The translations under genes and the position numbers were made by a program. The notes beneath the pieces are model-generated. The model saw nothing but the letters and a program-made list of their open reading frames with translations. It made no database searches and had not been told where the DNA came from. A stretch of 64,000 bases of DNA from Roseiarcus sp963732155 (GTDB lineage: Bacteria > Pseudomonadota > Alphaproteobacteria > Rhizobiales > Beijerinckiaceae): positions 372,001 through 436,000 of the forward strand of contig CAVSYB010000006.1 of assembly GCA_963732155.1 (NCBI GenBank), given 5' to 3'. Positions 26,380 to 35,064 of this stretch are shown piece by piece. The first letter of the stretch is position 1, and each line of letters starts with the position of its first letter.

Positions 26380-27396
26380 ATGTCTCACAGGATCCAGCTC
26401 AGCCTGACCGTCTTGCTGGCGATCGCCGCACCCGTCGCGGCCGCCGCGCAGACGCCGCCGGCGCCGAAAGTCGTCGTCATCACCATGTTCGGCGGCGAGG
26501 CGAAGCCGTGGCTGGAGGGCGAAGCGCTGACGCGAAAGATCGCCGTTCCCGGCCTCGCCAAAGCGTTCCCCGAGGTCGCCTGCACCGACGCCGGACTCTG
26601 CGTGCTGACCACCGGCATGGGCTACGCCAATGCGGCGAGCTCGATTTCCGCGCTCCTCTACAGCGGCAAGTTCGACCTGTCGAAGAGCTATTTCCTGATC
26701 GCCGGCATCGCCGGTCTCGATCCGGCCGCCGGCGCCCTCGGCTCCGCGCATTGGGCGCGCTACGCCATCGACGGCGGGCTGCAAAACGAGATCGACGCGC
26801 GCCAGATGCCGGCCGGCTGGGGCGCCGGCTACCTCGCCATCGGCGCGCCCGCGCCGGGTCAGAAGGCCGCGTTGAGATACGGCAGCGAGGTCTACCGCCT
26901 CGACGAGGACCTGCTGCAGGCGGCCTTCGCGTTGACCAAGGACGCGCCGCTGGCCGACGGCGAGGCCGCCAAGGCCTACGAGGCCAGGTATGGCGCGGCG
27001 GCGGCGACGGCGCCGCCGGGGGTGACGATTTGCGACACGGTGTCCTCGGACACCTGGTGGCATGGATCGGATTTGGGCGCCGCGATGGAGGCCTGGGCGA
27101 GGCTCGTCACCGACGGCAAGGCGAACCCTTGCACGACGCAGCAGGAGGACAATGCGAGCCTGACCGCGCTGAGGCGCGGCGCCGAGGCGCAATTGCTCGA
27201 TTTCAGCCGCGTCGCGGTGCTGCGCACCGCCTCGAACTTCGATCGCGAGGCGCCGGGCCAGAGCGCCGCGGAGTCCCTGGCGGCGCGATCGGGCGGCTAT
27301 CTGCCGGCCGTCCGGAACGCCTATCGGGTCGGCGGCGCCCTCGCGCACGCCATAGTCGGGAATTGGGACGCCTGGAGCGGCGGCCCGCCGAAATGA
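26380..27396 (+). CDS. Purine nucleoside permease family protein
   Basis: The 338-residue protein has a signal peptide (LSLTVLLAIAAPVAAAAQ) and a phosphorylase-like domain: VVVITMFGGEAKPWLEG, LCVLTTGMGYANAASSI, FLIAGIAGLDP, DTVSSDTWWHG and VLRTASNFDRE. This matches the NUP family first described as fungal purine nucleoside permeases; bacterial members are exported and resemble purine nucleoside phosphorylases. The expected role is purine nucleoside uptake or cleavage in the periplasm. Normal length. Confidence 0.9.
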   Translation: MSHRIQLSLTVLLAIAAPVAAAAQTPPAPKVVVITMFGGEAKPWLEGEALTRKIAVPGLAKAFPEVACTDAGLCVLTTGMGYANAASSISALLYSGKFDLSKSYFLIAGIAGLDPAAGALGSAHWARYAIDGGLQNEIDARQMPAGWGAGYLAIGAPAPGQKAALRYGSEVYRLDEDLLQAAFALTKDAPLADGEAAKAYEARYGAAAATAPPGVTICDTVSSDTWWHGSDLGAAMEAWARLVTDGKANPCTTQQEDNASLTALRRGAEAQLLDFSRVAVLRTASNFDREAPGQSAAESLAARSGGYLPAVRNAYRVGGALAHAIVGNWDAWSGGPPK

Positions 27397-27417
27397 CCGG
27401 GGGCGTCCCGCGCCGCC

Positions 27418-27744
27418 CTACTTCCACAATTCGGGTCGGTAGGCGATGAAGGCGACGCCCGCCATGTCGCCGTTGGTCCACACCCGCCGCGCGTATCGCC
27501 TGTCGTCCTCGCCGGACGCGCGATGAATCAGGATTTCAAAGGTGTTGGGAAGGAATCTGACGTCGGGGCCGCATATCCGCGCGCCCGAAGCCGAGATGTC
27601 CCGCACCAGCACGTCGAGGGTCGAGCAACCCTTGTTGTAGACGCAGCGCGCCCTCTGCAGGCATCGCGTTCTTGGCGCCCGCCGGTGCTCGCGCCAGCCG
27701 GCGCCGCGCGGCTGCGGACGCAAAAGGTCAGAGAAAACGGACAC
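27418..27744 (-). CDS. PilZ domain protein
   Basis: The ~108-residue protein carries a PilZ-type c-di-GMP-binding domain: RRAPRTR near the N-terminus (the RxxxR motif), and DVLVRDISASGARI, where the D/N-x-S-x-x-G element is D-I-S-A-S-G. These residues contact c-di-GMP. Both candidate starts are GTG codons; the one at 27744 has GGAG 8 bp upstream and is preferred to 27783. It may be an output of the GGDEF enzyme encoded at 61 kb, but that is only inference. Confidence 0.8.
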   Translation of the reverse strand: MSVFSDLLRPQPRGAGWREHRRAPRTRCLQRARCVYNKGCSTLDVLVRDISASGARICGPDVRFLPNTFEILIHRASGEDDRRYARRVWTNGDMAGVAFIAYRPELWK

Positions 27745-27897
27745 GTTCTGATCTCCGTGCGGACCGGCGCGGTCTTGACACACTACCGCGCGCTAACCTC
27801 GCGGACCATACTTCGCAAACCTTGCCGGCGAGTGAACCCTCCGCGTTACATTGTCTTAAACCTGTCGATCCGGCGTTAGACCTTTTGCAACGCCGCT

Positions 27898-27990
27898 TCA
27901 GCCGAAATGGATCACCACCGCGGCGAAGCTGGCGAAGAACGTCGCGATGAACAGGATCGAGAAAGCGTTGTGGTTCGCTGCGTGTCCCAT
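27898..27990 (-). CDS. 30-residue single-helix membrane protein
   Basis: A very small frame reads MGHAANHNAFSILFIATFF followed by ASFAAVVIHFG and TGA. It has a good Shine-Dalgarno (GGAGG about 6 bp before the ATG) and forms one transmembrane helix. Neither a gene-length neighbour nor an antisense coding frame explains it. It looks like the small accessory subunits of respiratory oxidases (CydX/CcoQ-like size), but no oxidase gene is near. I consider it real but of unknown function. Confidence 0.55.
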   Translation of the reverse strand: MGHAANHNAFSILFIATFFASFAAVVIHFG

Positions 27991-28097
27991 GGAAGCCTCC
28001 GACCAATCGCCCCCGGCGGAACTGACCTTCGGGGGGATGCTTCGGATCGCCACGACCCGCTGCACGCATTCTGTCTAGCCGCCCGCGCGCCCGGGCG

Positions 28098-28115
28098 ATG
28101 TGGCGTTCGCCACAT
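28098..28115. promoter_or_regulatory. 18-bp palindrome between the small ORF and the cyclase gene
   Basis: ATGTGGCG (28098-28105), TT, CGCCACAT (28108-28115) is a perfect 8-bp inverted repeat. It lies about 108 bp upstream of the 30-residue ORF. It may be an operator. Confidence 0.35.
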
Positions 28116-28249
28116 GTCGACGCCTCCGCCCGCCGCGGGGGACAGGTCTTGGAGCGCCTCGGGCGGTTACGGACCTGGGCTGGATGGTTACGCGGGCGGC
28201 GGCCGGTTCGGGCGACAGCGCGTGCAACCGAAAGCCGGCCCGGCGAGGC

Positions 28250-29371
28250 TTAGTCCTCCGGCAGGGTGAAGACCGCGCAGGGCGCCGCGACGCCGCGCAG
28301 GCGGCGCTCGCCCAGCGGGACCAGCGCCGTCGTCGTCTCCGCCGCGACCGCCCCGCTGATCAGCACGCTGCGGCCGAGGGGACGGCACAGGCCTTCGAGC
28401 CGGCTGACGAGGTTGACCGCCGGGCCGATCGCGGTGAAGTCCAACCGGTCGGCCGTGCCGACATTGCCCCACAGCATTTCGCCCAGATGCAGGGCGAGGC
28501 CGAAGCGCAGGGGCGGCAGACCTTGGCCGGCGCGCGTCCGGTCGAGATGCGCCATGCCGGCAAGCGCTGCGCCGACGGCGCTGAGCGCGGCGTCGCAGGC
28601 GAGGGAAGCGGACCGCTCGCCGATCGGAAAGATCGCCAGCACGCCGTCGCCGATGAACTTCAGCACCTCGCCGCCGAACGCGTGAACGGCGCCGGCGATG
28701 CGGTCGAACCAGGCGTCCAGCGCCGCCACCACCGCCTCCGGCGCCAGGGATTCCGACAATTCGGTGAAACCGCGCAAATCGCCGAACAGCAGCACCGCGC
28801 GGATCGCCTCGCCGGTCTCGCGCCGCGACCGCCCCGCCATCACCTGCGCGGCGCCGCGGCGTCCGAGATAGGCTTCGAGCAGCCCGGCCAGCGTCGCCCG
28901 CGCGCTGAGGGCGGCGAGCGGCGCCGCGGCGAAGCGCGCCGCCTGTCGCAACAATGCGGCTTCGGGTTCGGCGAGCGGCCGGGAGACCGCCCATGCGAGC
29001 GCCGGGCTGCCGGAAGGCGGGTTCTGCGCCGGTGGGCCGGCGACAGCCTCCGGCGCCAGCCCGGCGCCGAGCCGGGCGAGCCATTCGCGCCCGACCTTGG
29101 CCTGTTCGGGGTCGCCGCCGGGTCCGGCCGGACCCATCGATCCGAAGCCCAGCGCCTCGATCACCAGCCCCGTTTCGGCCCGCCACAACCAGGTGCGGCG
29201 GGCGATGATCGGATGGGCCGGCGTCAAGGTCAGCGCGCCGCCGGCGAGCGGCACGCCGTCGGCGATCAATTTCGCGCCGAGGGTCGCCAGCAGCCGGTCG
29301 GCGCCCCGCTCGGCGCTGGCCTCGTCGATCAGCCAGGCGAGAGTGGGGGGCAGCCGCATCGGCGCGATCAT
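28250..29371 (-). CDS. Adenylate/guanylate cyclase domain-containing protein
   Basis: The 373-residue protein has an N-terminal helical region of unknown kind (about 1-175) and a C-terminal class III cyclase domain (about 190-365): VLLFGDLRGFTELSE with the metal Asp, FIGDGVLAIFP with the second metal Asp, and GPAVNLVSRLEGL with the transition-state Asn. It converts ATP to cAMP (or GTP to cGMP). It is soluble: no membrane segment. The start is either the ATG at 29371 or 29359 (MRLPPTL). The frame is open far upstream but in arginine-rich, unlikely sequence. Confidence 0.9.
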   Translation of the reverse strand: MIAPMRLPPTLAWLIDEASAERGADRLLATLGAKLIADGVPLAGGALTLTPAHPIIARRTWLWRAETGLVIEALGFGSMGPAGPGGDPEQAKVGREWLARLGAGLAPEAVAGPPAQNPPSGSPALAWAVSRPLAEPEAALLRQAARFAAAPLAALSARATLAGLLEAYLGRRGAAQVMAGRSRRETGEAIRAVLLFGDLRGFTELSESLAPEAVVAALDAWFDRIAGAVHAFGGEVLKFIGDGVLAIFPIGERSASLACDAALSAVGAALAGMAHLDRTRAGQGLPPLRFGLALHLGEMLWGNVGTADRLDFTAIGPAVNLVSRLEGLCRPLGRSVLISGAVAAETTTALVPLGERRLRGVAAPCAVFTLPED

Positions 29372-29454
29372 AGCGTCGCGGCGCCGGCGTGAAAATGCGC
29401 TTTCGCTCGAGACCGACGCCGCGTCGCGCCGCCGCCGGTCGATCCGGCCGACGG

Positions 29455-30180
29455 TCAGGCTCGGCGGCTCGCCGCCCGCGAGGGCCGCTTCGACCGCTTG
29501 CCCGCGGGGTCGACCGCGGTCGTGGCGCCGCCGCCCGCCGCGGCGACCCGCCCGGGCCGGCGGACCGCCCTCACCTTTCCGCTGGCTCCGCCGCCGCAGA
29601 AAAACCGATCGCCGCCGTCGGACTCGAGCCCCGACACGCCCGTTCCGGCCGGCATCTCGAGACTCTCCAGGACCTCTCCCGTTCGAGGATCGATCCGCCT
29701 GACGTCGCTCTCCTCCCCTTCCCACGTGCCGTGCCACAGCTCGCCGTCGATCCAGGTGACGCCGGTGACGAAGCGGTTGGACTCGATGGTGCGAAGGATC
29801 GCCCCGGTCTCGGGATCGATTTGATGGATCTTCCGGCCGCGATGCCGCCCCACCCACAGCGTGCCCTCGGCCCACGCGAGCCCTGAGTCGCCGCCGCCGC
29901 CGGGCGCCGGGATCGTCGCGAGCACATGGCCGGTCTGGGGATCGATCTTCTGGATGCGATCCTCGGCGATCTGAAACAGGTGCTCGCCGTCGAAGGCCGT
30001 TCCGGCATGCGCGGCGACATCGATCGAGCGCGCCATCGTCCCGCTCGCCGGATCGAAGGCGTTCAGCTTGTCGCCGGACGCAAACCACACTTGCTGACCG
30101 TCAAAGGTGACCCCGTTGACGCGCGCGGCGCCCGGAAAGGGTCCATATTCCCGGAGGATTTCGGCGGCGGATCGTTTCAT
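29455..30180 (-). CDS. Beta-propeller (Vgb/glutaminyl cyclotransferase-like) protein
   Basis: The 241-residue protein is made of repeated blades (NGVTFDGQQVWFASGDKLNA, FDPASGTMARSIDV, KIDPQTGHVLATIPA, QIDPETGAILRTIE, RIDPRTGEVLESLEMP), each with a D-P-x-T/S-G turn. This gives a small propeller of about five or six blades, as in SMP-30/Vgb/glutamine cyclotransferase-like proteins. No signal peptide, so cytoplasmic. It begins 9 bp downstream of the TPR-wHTH gene stop, so they are an operon. The C-terminal ~35 residues are basic and disordered. Confidence 0.8.
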   Translation of the reverse strand: MKRSAAEILREYGPFPGAARVNGVTFDGQQVWFASGDKLNAFDPASGTMARSIDVAAHAGTAFDGEHLFQIAEDRIQKIDPQTGHVLATIPAPGGGGDSGLAWAEGTLWVGRHRGRKIHQIDPETGAILRTIESNRFVTGVTWIDGELWHGTWEGEESDVRRIDPRTGEVLESLEMPAGTGVSGLESDGGDRFFCGGGASGKVRAVRRPGRVAAAGGGATTAVDPAGKRSKRPSRAASRRA

Positions 30181-30189
30181 GCGTCCATC

Positions 30190-31410
30190 CTAGTCGCCGG
30201 GCAGCGGGCCCGGGAGTAACAAGATTGTCGGGAATCCCAGCGCCGGCGGGCTCATCCAGCGACAGGCCCGCCCGCGACCGAACGATTGCGCCTTGCCCGC
30301 CGCCGCAAGCTCGTCGAGCGCCCGCTGCACGGTGCGCGGGCCGGCGCCCAGCGCCAGCGCCAGCGCCGAACTCGACCACAACTCGCCGTCGGCGAGCAAG
30401 GCGAGCACCGCCGCGCGCCGCTCCTCGACGGGCGGCGCCAGCACCACCACCTCGCGCGCGCGGCGCGGCGCCAGCGCAAAGCCTCGCTTGGTCGCGCTCA
30501 CGCTGGCCAGCGTGCGCAACGCCGCGCGAAGCCGGCCGACTTCGACCCGCAATCGCGCGCGATGGGATTCGTCGGCGTGTTTGGCCCGGAAGGCGCGGGC
30601 GAGCAGCGTGCTCCTCGGCGCGTCCGCCGGCCAGGCCTCGGCCAGCGTGCGGGCGAGCGCGAACAATACCGGGCGCGTCGTAAGCGACGCCGTCTCGCCG
30701 GCGTCGCGCACGACATGGCGGCACGCGTCGACGACGAGCGCCTTCGAGGCCAGCAGCGCTTCGACGTCGTCGAGCAGGAGGAGCCGCTCCTTGCCGCGCG
30801 TGATCAGGCGCGCCGCGGGCGTGTTCAGCGCGAGGAGCGCGCTTTCGACCTCCGCCGTCAGCGCCGGAATGTCGGCCTCGCGCGCGGCGCGCCCGGCGCG
30901 CGCGAGCGCCGCGCGCGCCGCCTTGCTCCGCAGGCGCCGAATCGCAATTCCCGCCGCCGCCAACTCGTAGCCGACCCGCCAGGCGTGCGGGAGCGCCGCG
31001 GGGTCGAGCCCGGCGAGCACGCGCTCGGCCTCGTCGAGGCGGCCGATCAGCAGCAGGCGCCGGGCCTCGAGATTGCGCGCATGCGCGGCGTTGACGCGGT
31101 CGCCGTGCGCTTCGAGCGTCGCCCGCGCCGCCTCGAGCGCCTTGGCGGGCCAGCCGAGGTCGCGCGAGACGAGGGCGATCTCGGCCTCGGCGACGACGCA
31201 CCGGGCGCGGGCCGCCGCCTCTTTCGGACCGAAGGCGCGCGCCGCCCTGCGCAGCAGGGATTTCGCCCGCCCGAGATCGCCGAGCTGCGCCATCGCGATG
31301 CCGCGCAGCGCGAGGGCGGGCGCGTCGTCACGCAAGGCGACCCGCTTCAACGCGCCGAGCGGATCGCCCGCCGCCAGCGCGCGCGCCGCCGCGGTGATCA
31401 GCGAGTCCAT
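30190..31410 (-). CDS. TPR / winged-helix regulatory protein
   Basis: The 406-residue protein has an alanine-rich helical N-terminal region with TPR-like repeats (about 1-200: ALKRVALRDDAPALALRGIA, AQLGDLGRAKSLLRRAARAF and others) and a C-terminal winged helix-turn-helix (about 325-385: RRAAVLALLADGELWSSSAL, GAGPRTVQRALDELAAAGKA). The second helix is the likely DNA-recognition part. It may regulate itself, the propeller gene downstream, and the divergent DUF899 gene. Exact family not identified; the architecture is that of helix-turn-helix domain-containing proteins linked to propellers. Confidence 0.75.
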   Translation of the reverse strand: MDSLITAAARALAAGDPLGALKRVALRDDAPALALRGIAMAQLGDLGRAKSLLRRAARAFGPKEAAARARCVVAEAEIALVSRDLGWPAKALEAARATLEAHGDRVNAAHARNLEARRLLLIGRLDEAERVLAGLDPAALPHAWRVGYELAAAGIAIRRLRSKAARAALARAGRAAREADIPALTAEVESALLALNTPAARLITRGKERLLLLDDVEALLASKALVVDACRHVVRDAGETASLTTRPVLFALARTLAEAWPADAPRSTLLARAFRAKHADESHRARLRVEVGRLRAALRTLASVSATKRGFALAPRRAREVVVLAPPVEERRAAVLALLADGELWSSSALALALGAGPRTVQRALDELAAAGKAQSFGRGRACRWMSPPALGFPTILLLPGPLPGD

Positions 31411-31544
31411 CGCAATCCCGTCACACTTGTCACTCCCACCCTGCGACAGAGGGCCGCTAAGTCTATCGCACGATCAACCGGCCGGCGCTTCCCGTCGAAA
31501 ACGGACCAGACGACGAGGGACGCCCGGCGAAGGGAGTGGAAGCG
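31411..31544. promoter_or_regulatory. Divergent promoter region (TPR-wHTH / DUF899)
   Basis: The 134-bp gap separates the start codons of two divergent genes and must hold both promoters. No clear palindrome was found. The gene pair suggests control by the wHTH protein. Confidence 0.4.
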
Positions 31545-32333
31545 ATGACGACACACATCACCGGCACACGCGAAGAATGGCTGGCGGCGCGGCTCGGGTT
31601 GCTGGCGGAAGAAAAGGAGCTGACGCGACGCAGCGACGAGGTGGCGCGGCGGCGGCGGGAGCTGCCGTGGGTTCGGATCGACAAGGCGTATCGGTTCGAG
31701 GCCGACCAGGGGAGCGCCTCGCTGGCGGACCTTTTTCAGGGGCGCTCGCAGCTCCTCGTCTACCACTTCATGTTCGGCCCCGACTTCAAGGCGGGGTGCC
31801 CGTCCTGCTCGGCGATCGCCGATGGAATCAACGGCGTCGCCACGCACCTGGCCCATCACGACGTGATGCTGTGGGCGGTGTCGCGGGCGCCGCTCGCCAA
31901 GCTGCAAGCCTACAAGCGGCGTATGGGTTGGTCGTTCCCCTGGGCGTCGTCCTTCGGCGGCGACTTCAACTTCGATTTCAGCGCCTCGTTCACGGAGGAA
32001 CAGCAACGCGAGGGGGCCTACTATAATTTCCGCCGCGACGACCCGGTGATGAACGCGGGGCGAGGCGCCTTGCTGAACCCGGTGACCACCGACAACGCCG
32101 CAACGACCGGGACCGATATGGCCACCTATGTCCGCGAGCGGGAAGGCGTAAGCGCTTTCGCGCTGGAGGACGGGGTCGTCTATCACACCTACTCCGCCTA
32201 TGCGCGCGGAGTGGACGGCGTCTGGAGCATGTACCCGTGGCTCGACCGCGCGCCGAAGGGACGCAACGAGAGCGGCCCCTGGCTTCGCCGCCACGACGAA
32301 TACGAAACCGGCGACAAACCCAAAGGCGACTGA
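31545..32333 (+). CDS. DUF899 family thioredoxin-like protein
   Basis: The 262-residue protein belongs to DUF899 (AhpC/TSA-like fold). It carries HITGTREEWLAARLGLLAEE, LLVYHFMFGPDFKAGCPSCS and the FNFDFSASFTEEQ segment; the CPSC pair is the apparent redox site. The ending WLRRHDEYE is typical of the family. Biochemical function is unknown. Start: ATG at 31545 has AGGGAG about 8 bp upstream; a GTG at 31536 is in frame. It is divergent from the TPR-wHTH gene. Confidence 0.9.
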   Translation: MTTHITGTREEWLAARLGLLAEEKELTRRSDEVARRRRELPWVRIDKAYRFEADQGSASLADLFQGRSQLLVYHFMFGPDFKAGCPSCSAIADGINGVATHLAHHDVMLWAVSRAPLAKLQAYKRRMGWSFPWASSFGGDFNFDFSASFTEEQQREGAYYNFRRDDPVMNAGRGALLNPVTTDNAATTGTDMATYVREREGVSAFALEDGVVYHTYSAYARGVDGVWSMYPWLDRAPKGRNESGPWLRRHDEYETGDKPKGD

Positions 32334-32384
32334 CGCCGCCGATCGAGCGCGCCCTGCGCGCCGCCGGAATCGGAGCGCAACCCG

Positions 32385-33242
32385 ATGACTGACGCGACAT
32401 TCCCCACCGACCATCCCCAGTGCGCCGCCGCCCGCGACATCGACGCTCGCCTCTCTGGCGAGCGAGCCTCCCGGCGCGCCTTGTTCGGCGTCTCGGCGCT
32501 GCTGTTTCTCGCCAGCGCGGCGGCGACGATCGTCTGGCGCGCGTCGATGTCGGCGATGGGCGCGACGCCGATGCCGGGCGGCTGGACGATGTCGATGGCG
32601 TGGGCGCCGAGCTGCGGGCAGACGTGGCTCGGCGTCGCGGCGTCGTTCCTCGCCATGTGGATGGTGATGATGGCGGCGATGATGCTGCCGTCGCTGGCGC
32701 CGGCGCTGTGGCGCTATCGCCAGGCGGTCGACGCGACCGGCGAGACCCGCGGCGGTCGGCTGACCGCGCTCGTCGGCCTGGGGTATTTCTTCATCTGGGC
32801 GGTGTCCGGAATGGCCGTGTTTGCGCTGGGCGCGGCGCTGGCGGCGGTCGCGATGCAGGCGCCGTCGTTGGCGCGCGCCGTTCCGATCGCGGTCGGCGCG
32901 GTCGTTATGATCGCTGGCGCGGTCCAGTTCACCGCGTGGAAGGCGCATCGCCTCGCCTGCTGCCGCGAGGCGCCGGGGCGCGGCCGCGCGGCGCGGGCGG
33001 GCGCCGGCGCGGCGTGGCGATACGGCCTGCGTCACGGGCGCCGCTGCATTTTGTGCTGCGCCAATCTGACGGCGATCGTCCTCGTCGTCGGGGTCATGGA
33101 CCTCGGCGCGATGACCCTGGTGACGGCGGCGATCACTCTCGAACGTCTGGCGCCGGCCGGCGAGCGCGTCGCGCGAGCCCTCGGAGCGGCCGTCGTCGGC
33201 GCAGGGTTGTTGCTGATCGCGCGAGCGGCCGGAATGGGATGA
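32385..33242 (+). CDS. DUF2182 family membrane protein (predicted metal-binding)
   Basis: The 285-residue inner-membrane protein has about seven hydrophobic segments. The conserved core is AMWMVMMAAMMLPSLAPAL (methionine-rich), with further motifs LRHGRRCILCC and VVGVMDLGAMTLVT. Clusters of Met and Cys suggest binding of a soft metal such as copper, but this is inference from composition. The family is usually linked with DUF1326 proteins; none is seen here. It follows DUF899 by 51 bp, probably on one transcript. Confidence 0.85.
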   Translation: MTDATFPTDHPQCAAARDIDARLSGERASRRALFGVSALLFLASAAATIVWRASMSAMGATPMPGGWTMSMAWAPSCGQTWLGVAASFLAMWMVMMAAMMLPSLAPALWRYRQAVDATGETRGGRLTALVGLGYFFIWAVSGMAVFALGAALAAVAMQAPSLARAVPIAVGAVVMIAGAVQFTAWKAHRLACCREAPGRGRAARAGAGAAWRYGLRHGRRCILCCANLTAIVLVVGVMDLGAMTLVTAAITLERLAPAGERVARALGAAVVGAGLLLIARAAGMG

Positions 33243-33333
33243 GGCTCGCCCGTCTTCACCGGGCGCATCCTTCGTGTCAGAAAGTCAATCGAAGCGGCGT
33301 ATCGCGCCGCGCTCTCGCCGATGGAGGTTTCCG

Positions 33334-33781
33334 ATGGCTGAACCGTTCATCGTCCGGCGCGAGGTCCAGATCGCGGCGCCGCCGGCGACCGTCTTCGCCT
33401 TCCTCACCGATCCGGAAAAAATCCTGCGCTGGATGGGCGCGGGGGCGACGGTGGAGCCCCATCTCGATGGTCTCTACCTCGTCAACGTCAATGGCAGGGA
33501 CACCGCCGAAGGCCGGTTCACCGAGGTCATCCCGGTCCACCGTCTCGCCTACAGCTTCGGATGGAAGGAGCACGACAGGATGCCGCCGGGATCGAGCCTG
33601 ATCGAGATCGACCTCATCGAGCGGGAGGGCGGCACGCAACTGCGCATGACCCACAGCGGCCTGCCCGACGCGGCGCTCTGCGCCGACCATGACGAGGGCT
33701 GGCGGATACTACCTGGCGAGGCTGGCCGTGGCGGCCGCCGGCGGCGATCCCGGACGCGATCGTCGTTGCGAGGCGCGATGA
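33334..33781 (+). CDS. SRPBCC (AHSA1/START-like) protein with an apparent frameshift
   Basis: The product MAEPFIVRREVQIAAPPATV is an AHSA1-type helix-grip domain (polyketide cyclase/activator of Hsp90 ATPase-like), with FAFLTDPEKILRWMGAGATV and LRMTHSGLPD. In the given frame it runs past the expected end. Removing the single A at 33706 restores GWRYYLARLAVAAAGGDPGR and a stop at 33779-33781, giving ~148 residues, normal for the family. The indel is thus probably a sequence error. It follows DUF2182 by about 90 bp. Confidence 0.8.
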
Positions 33782-33932
33782 TGCGGCGCTCGCCGCCTGT
33801 CGGCGCCACCGCCCGGGCGGTCGTCGCGCCGGCGCGTGTGATCGACTGCGGGGCGGCGCTTGTCATGACGCCCGATCGAAGGCACTGTCGTCGCGGCTCC
33901 CCGAGGAATTCAGCGCCCCGACGAAGCGAACG

Positions 33933-34307
33933 ATGAACCGGCTTGTCATTTCGATCCTGTTGGGCGCCTGCGCGACGCAGGCGCTCGCCGAAACGGCGTC
34001 CCCTACCGGAAAGCGGTTGTTTGGATGGTGCGCAAGCCCGCGAGACTCCAGCACCTTCGCCATATGCACGGGTTACATCGCGGGGTTCATGCAAGGCGTG
34101 ACAACGGCGCAAGCGGCCGCCGACAATTACCAATCGAACAGTTTGTGCGCGCCGCCTGACCTGACCGGCCAACAGGCGGTGGCGGTTTTCTTGCGCACCG
34201 TCGGAACGCTCAAGGAGCCGATGCTGAGCCAGGTGATGGGCGAAAGCGCGCCGGGCGCGCTCGCGTCGCTTGCGAAACTGGCCTTCCCCTGCAAGAAGCC
34301 GGATTAG
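33933..34307 (+). CDS. Rap1a/Tai family immunity-like protein
   Basis: The 124-residue product has a signal peptide (MNRLVISILLGACATQALAE) and a small helical domain with GKRLFGWCASPRDSSTFAIC and YIAGFMQGVTTAQ, plus cysteines that fit the Rap1a/Tai family (PF18602). In Serratia and others this family protects against T6SS peptidoglycan amidases in the periplasm. Many alphaproteobacterial members have no linked toxin. An Hcp-like gene lies 1.1 kb downstream, which makes a T6SS link worth checking, but no amidase is seen. Confidence 0.75.
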   Translation: MNRLVISILLGACATQALAETASPTGKRLFGWCASPRDSSTFAICTGYIAGFMQGVTTAQAAADNYQSNSLCAPPDLTGQQAVAVFLRTVGTLKEPMLSQVMGESAPGALASLAKLAFPCKKPD

Positions 34308-34429
34308 GACGGCGTCGCGGGCTTGCCCGTTCGGCCGCCGGGCCGGGGCGTGAACCGGAAGCCGGCGGTTGCGGACTGCCGGTCAAGGAGGTCCCTCGCG
34401 ACGCGAGCCGGCGCTCGGCAGGACCTCCC

Positions 34430-34672
34430 TCAAGCTCCGGCGGCGACGCTCGAACGCTCCTCGTCAGTCGCTTGCCGGCGCCGCCGCGTCCCGGCGTGAA
34501 ATTGCAGCCAGAAGGCGGATTCACGGGCCGTCCAGCCTTCGGCGTCGCGCCGGGTCGCAAAGCGGTCGAGGCGCGTCTCGCCGCCGCTCGGCCACGCGAC
34601 GCGCACGTAGAATTCGGGTCGGTCCGCCGCCTCGCAGACGGCGAACGTCGGGGATTCGCCTTCACGCTCCAT
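34430..34672 (-). CDS. Small conserved hypothetical protein
   Basis: The 80-residue frame reads MEREGESPTFAVCEAADRPE and RVAWPSGGETRLDRFATRRD, then AEGWTARESAFWLQFHAGTR. The pattern (short beta hairpin, then DAExWxxRESxxWL helix) is one I recall in small unannotated Hyphomicrobiales proteins. Function unknown. It is encoded opposite the Rap1a gene. Confidence 0.55.
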   Translation of the reverse strand: MEREGESPTFAVCEAADRPEFYVRVAWPSGGETRLDRFATRRDAEGWTARESAFWLQFHAGTRRRRQATDEERSSVAAGA

Positions 34673-34785
34673 GTCCGAAGGATAGCGCCGGAGTCTGACG
34701 GATCGATTGTTTCGACCCCGGCGCGGCGGTTAACGCGCGCCAACGGTTTCACATTCGCGCGTGGGGCGCCGGCGGCTTGGCCGGG

Positions 34786-35064
34786 TCAATCCGGACGGCG
34801 GCCAAAAAACTCTAAGAGCAAAGCGAAGGCGTCGAGCGCCAATTCGCTCGGCGCCGCCGCCCGGGCCTTGCACCACAGCAGGAAATCGTCGAGCGAGATG
34901 CTGACCAGCCGCGATTCCAGGCCGCAGCGGGAAAGGCCGATCAACAACCCCTCCCGACAGGCGACCCAATCCTCATAGCGCAGGTGTTGCGAAAGCTCCG
35001 GAATGCTGTCCCGCGCGCGCTCGAACTCCTCGGGCGAAAGCATGGCGACGGGACGAACGGACAT
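34786..35064 (-). CDS. Conserved hypothetical protein
   Basis: The 92-residue protein (MSVRPVAMLSPEEFERARDS, then LRYEDWVACREGLLIGLSRC) is predicted mostly helical and soluble. LDDFLLWCKARAAAPSELAL in the second half looks like a real folded core. No family known to me. A promoter for the convergent or divergent hcp gene must lie in the 350 bp beyond its start. Confidence 0.6.
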   Translation of the reverse strand: MSVRPVAMLSPEEFERARDSIPELSQHLRYEDWVACREGLLIGLSRCGLESRLVSISLDDFLLWCKARAAAPSELALDAFALLLEFFGRRPD

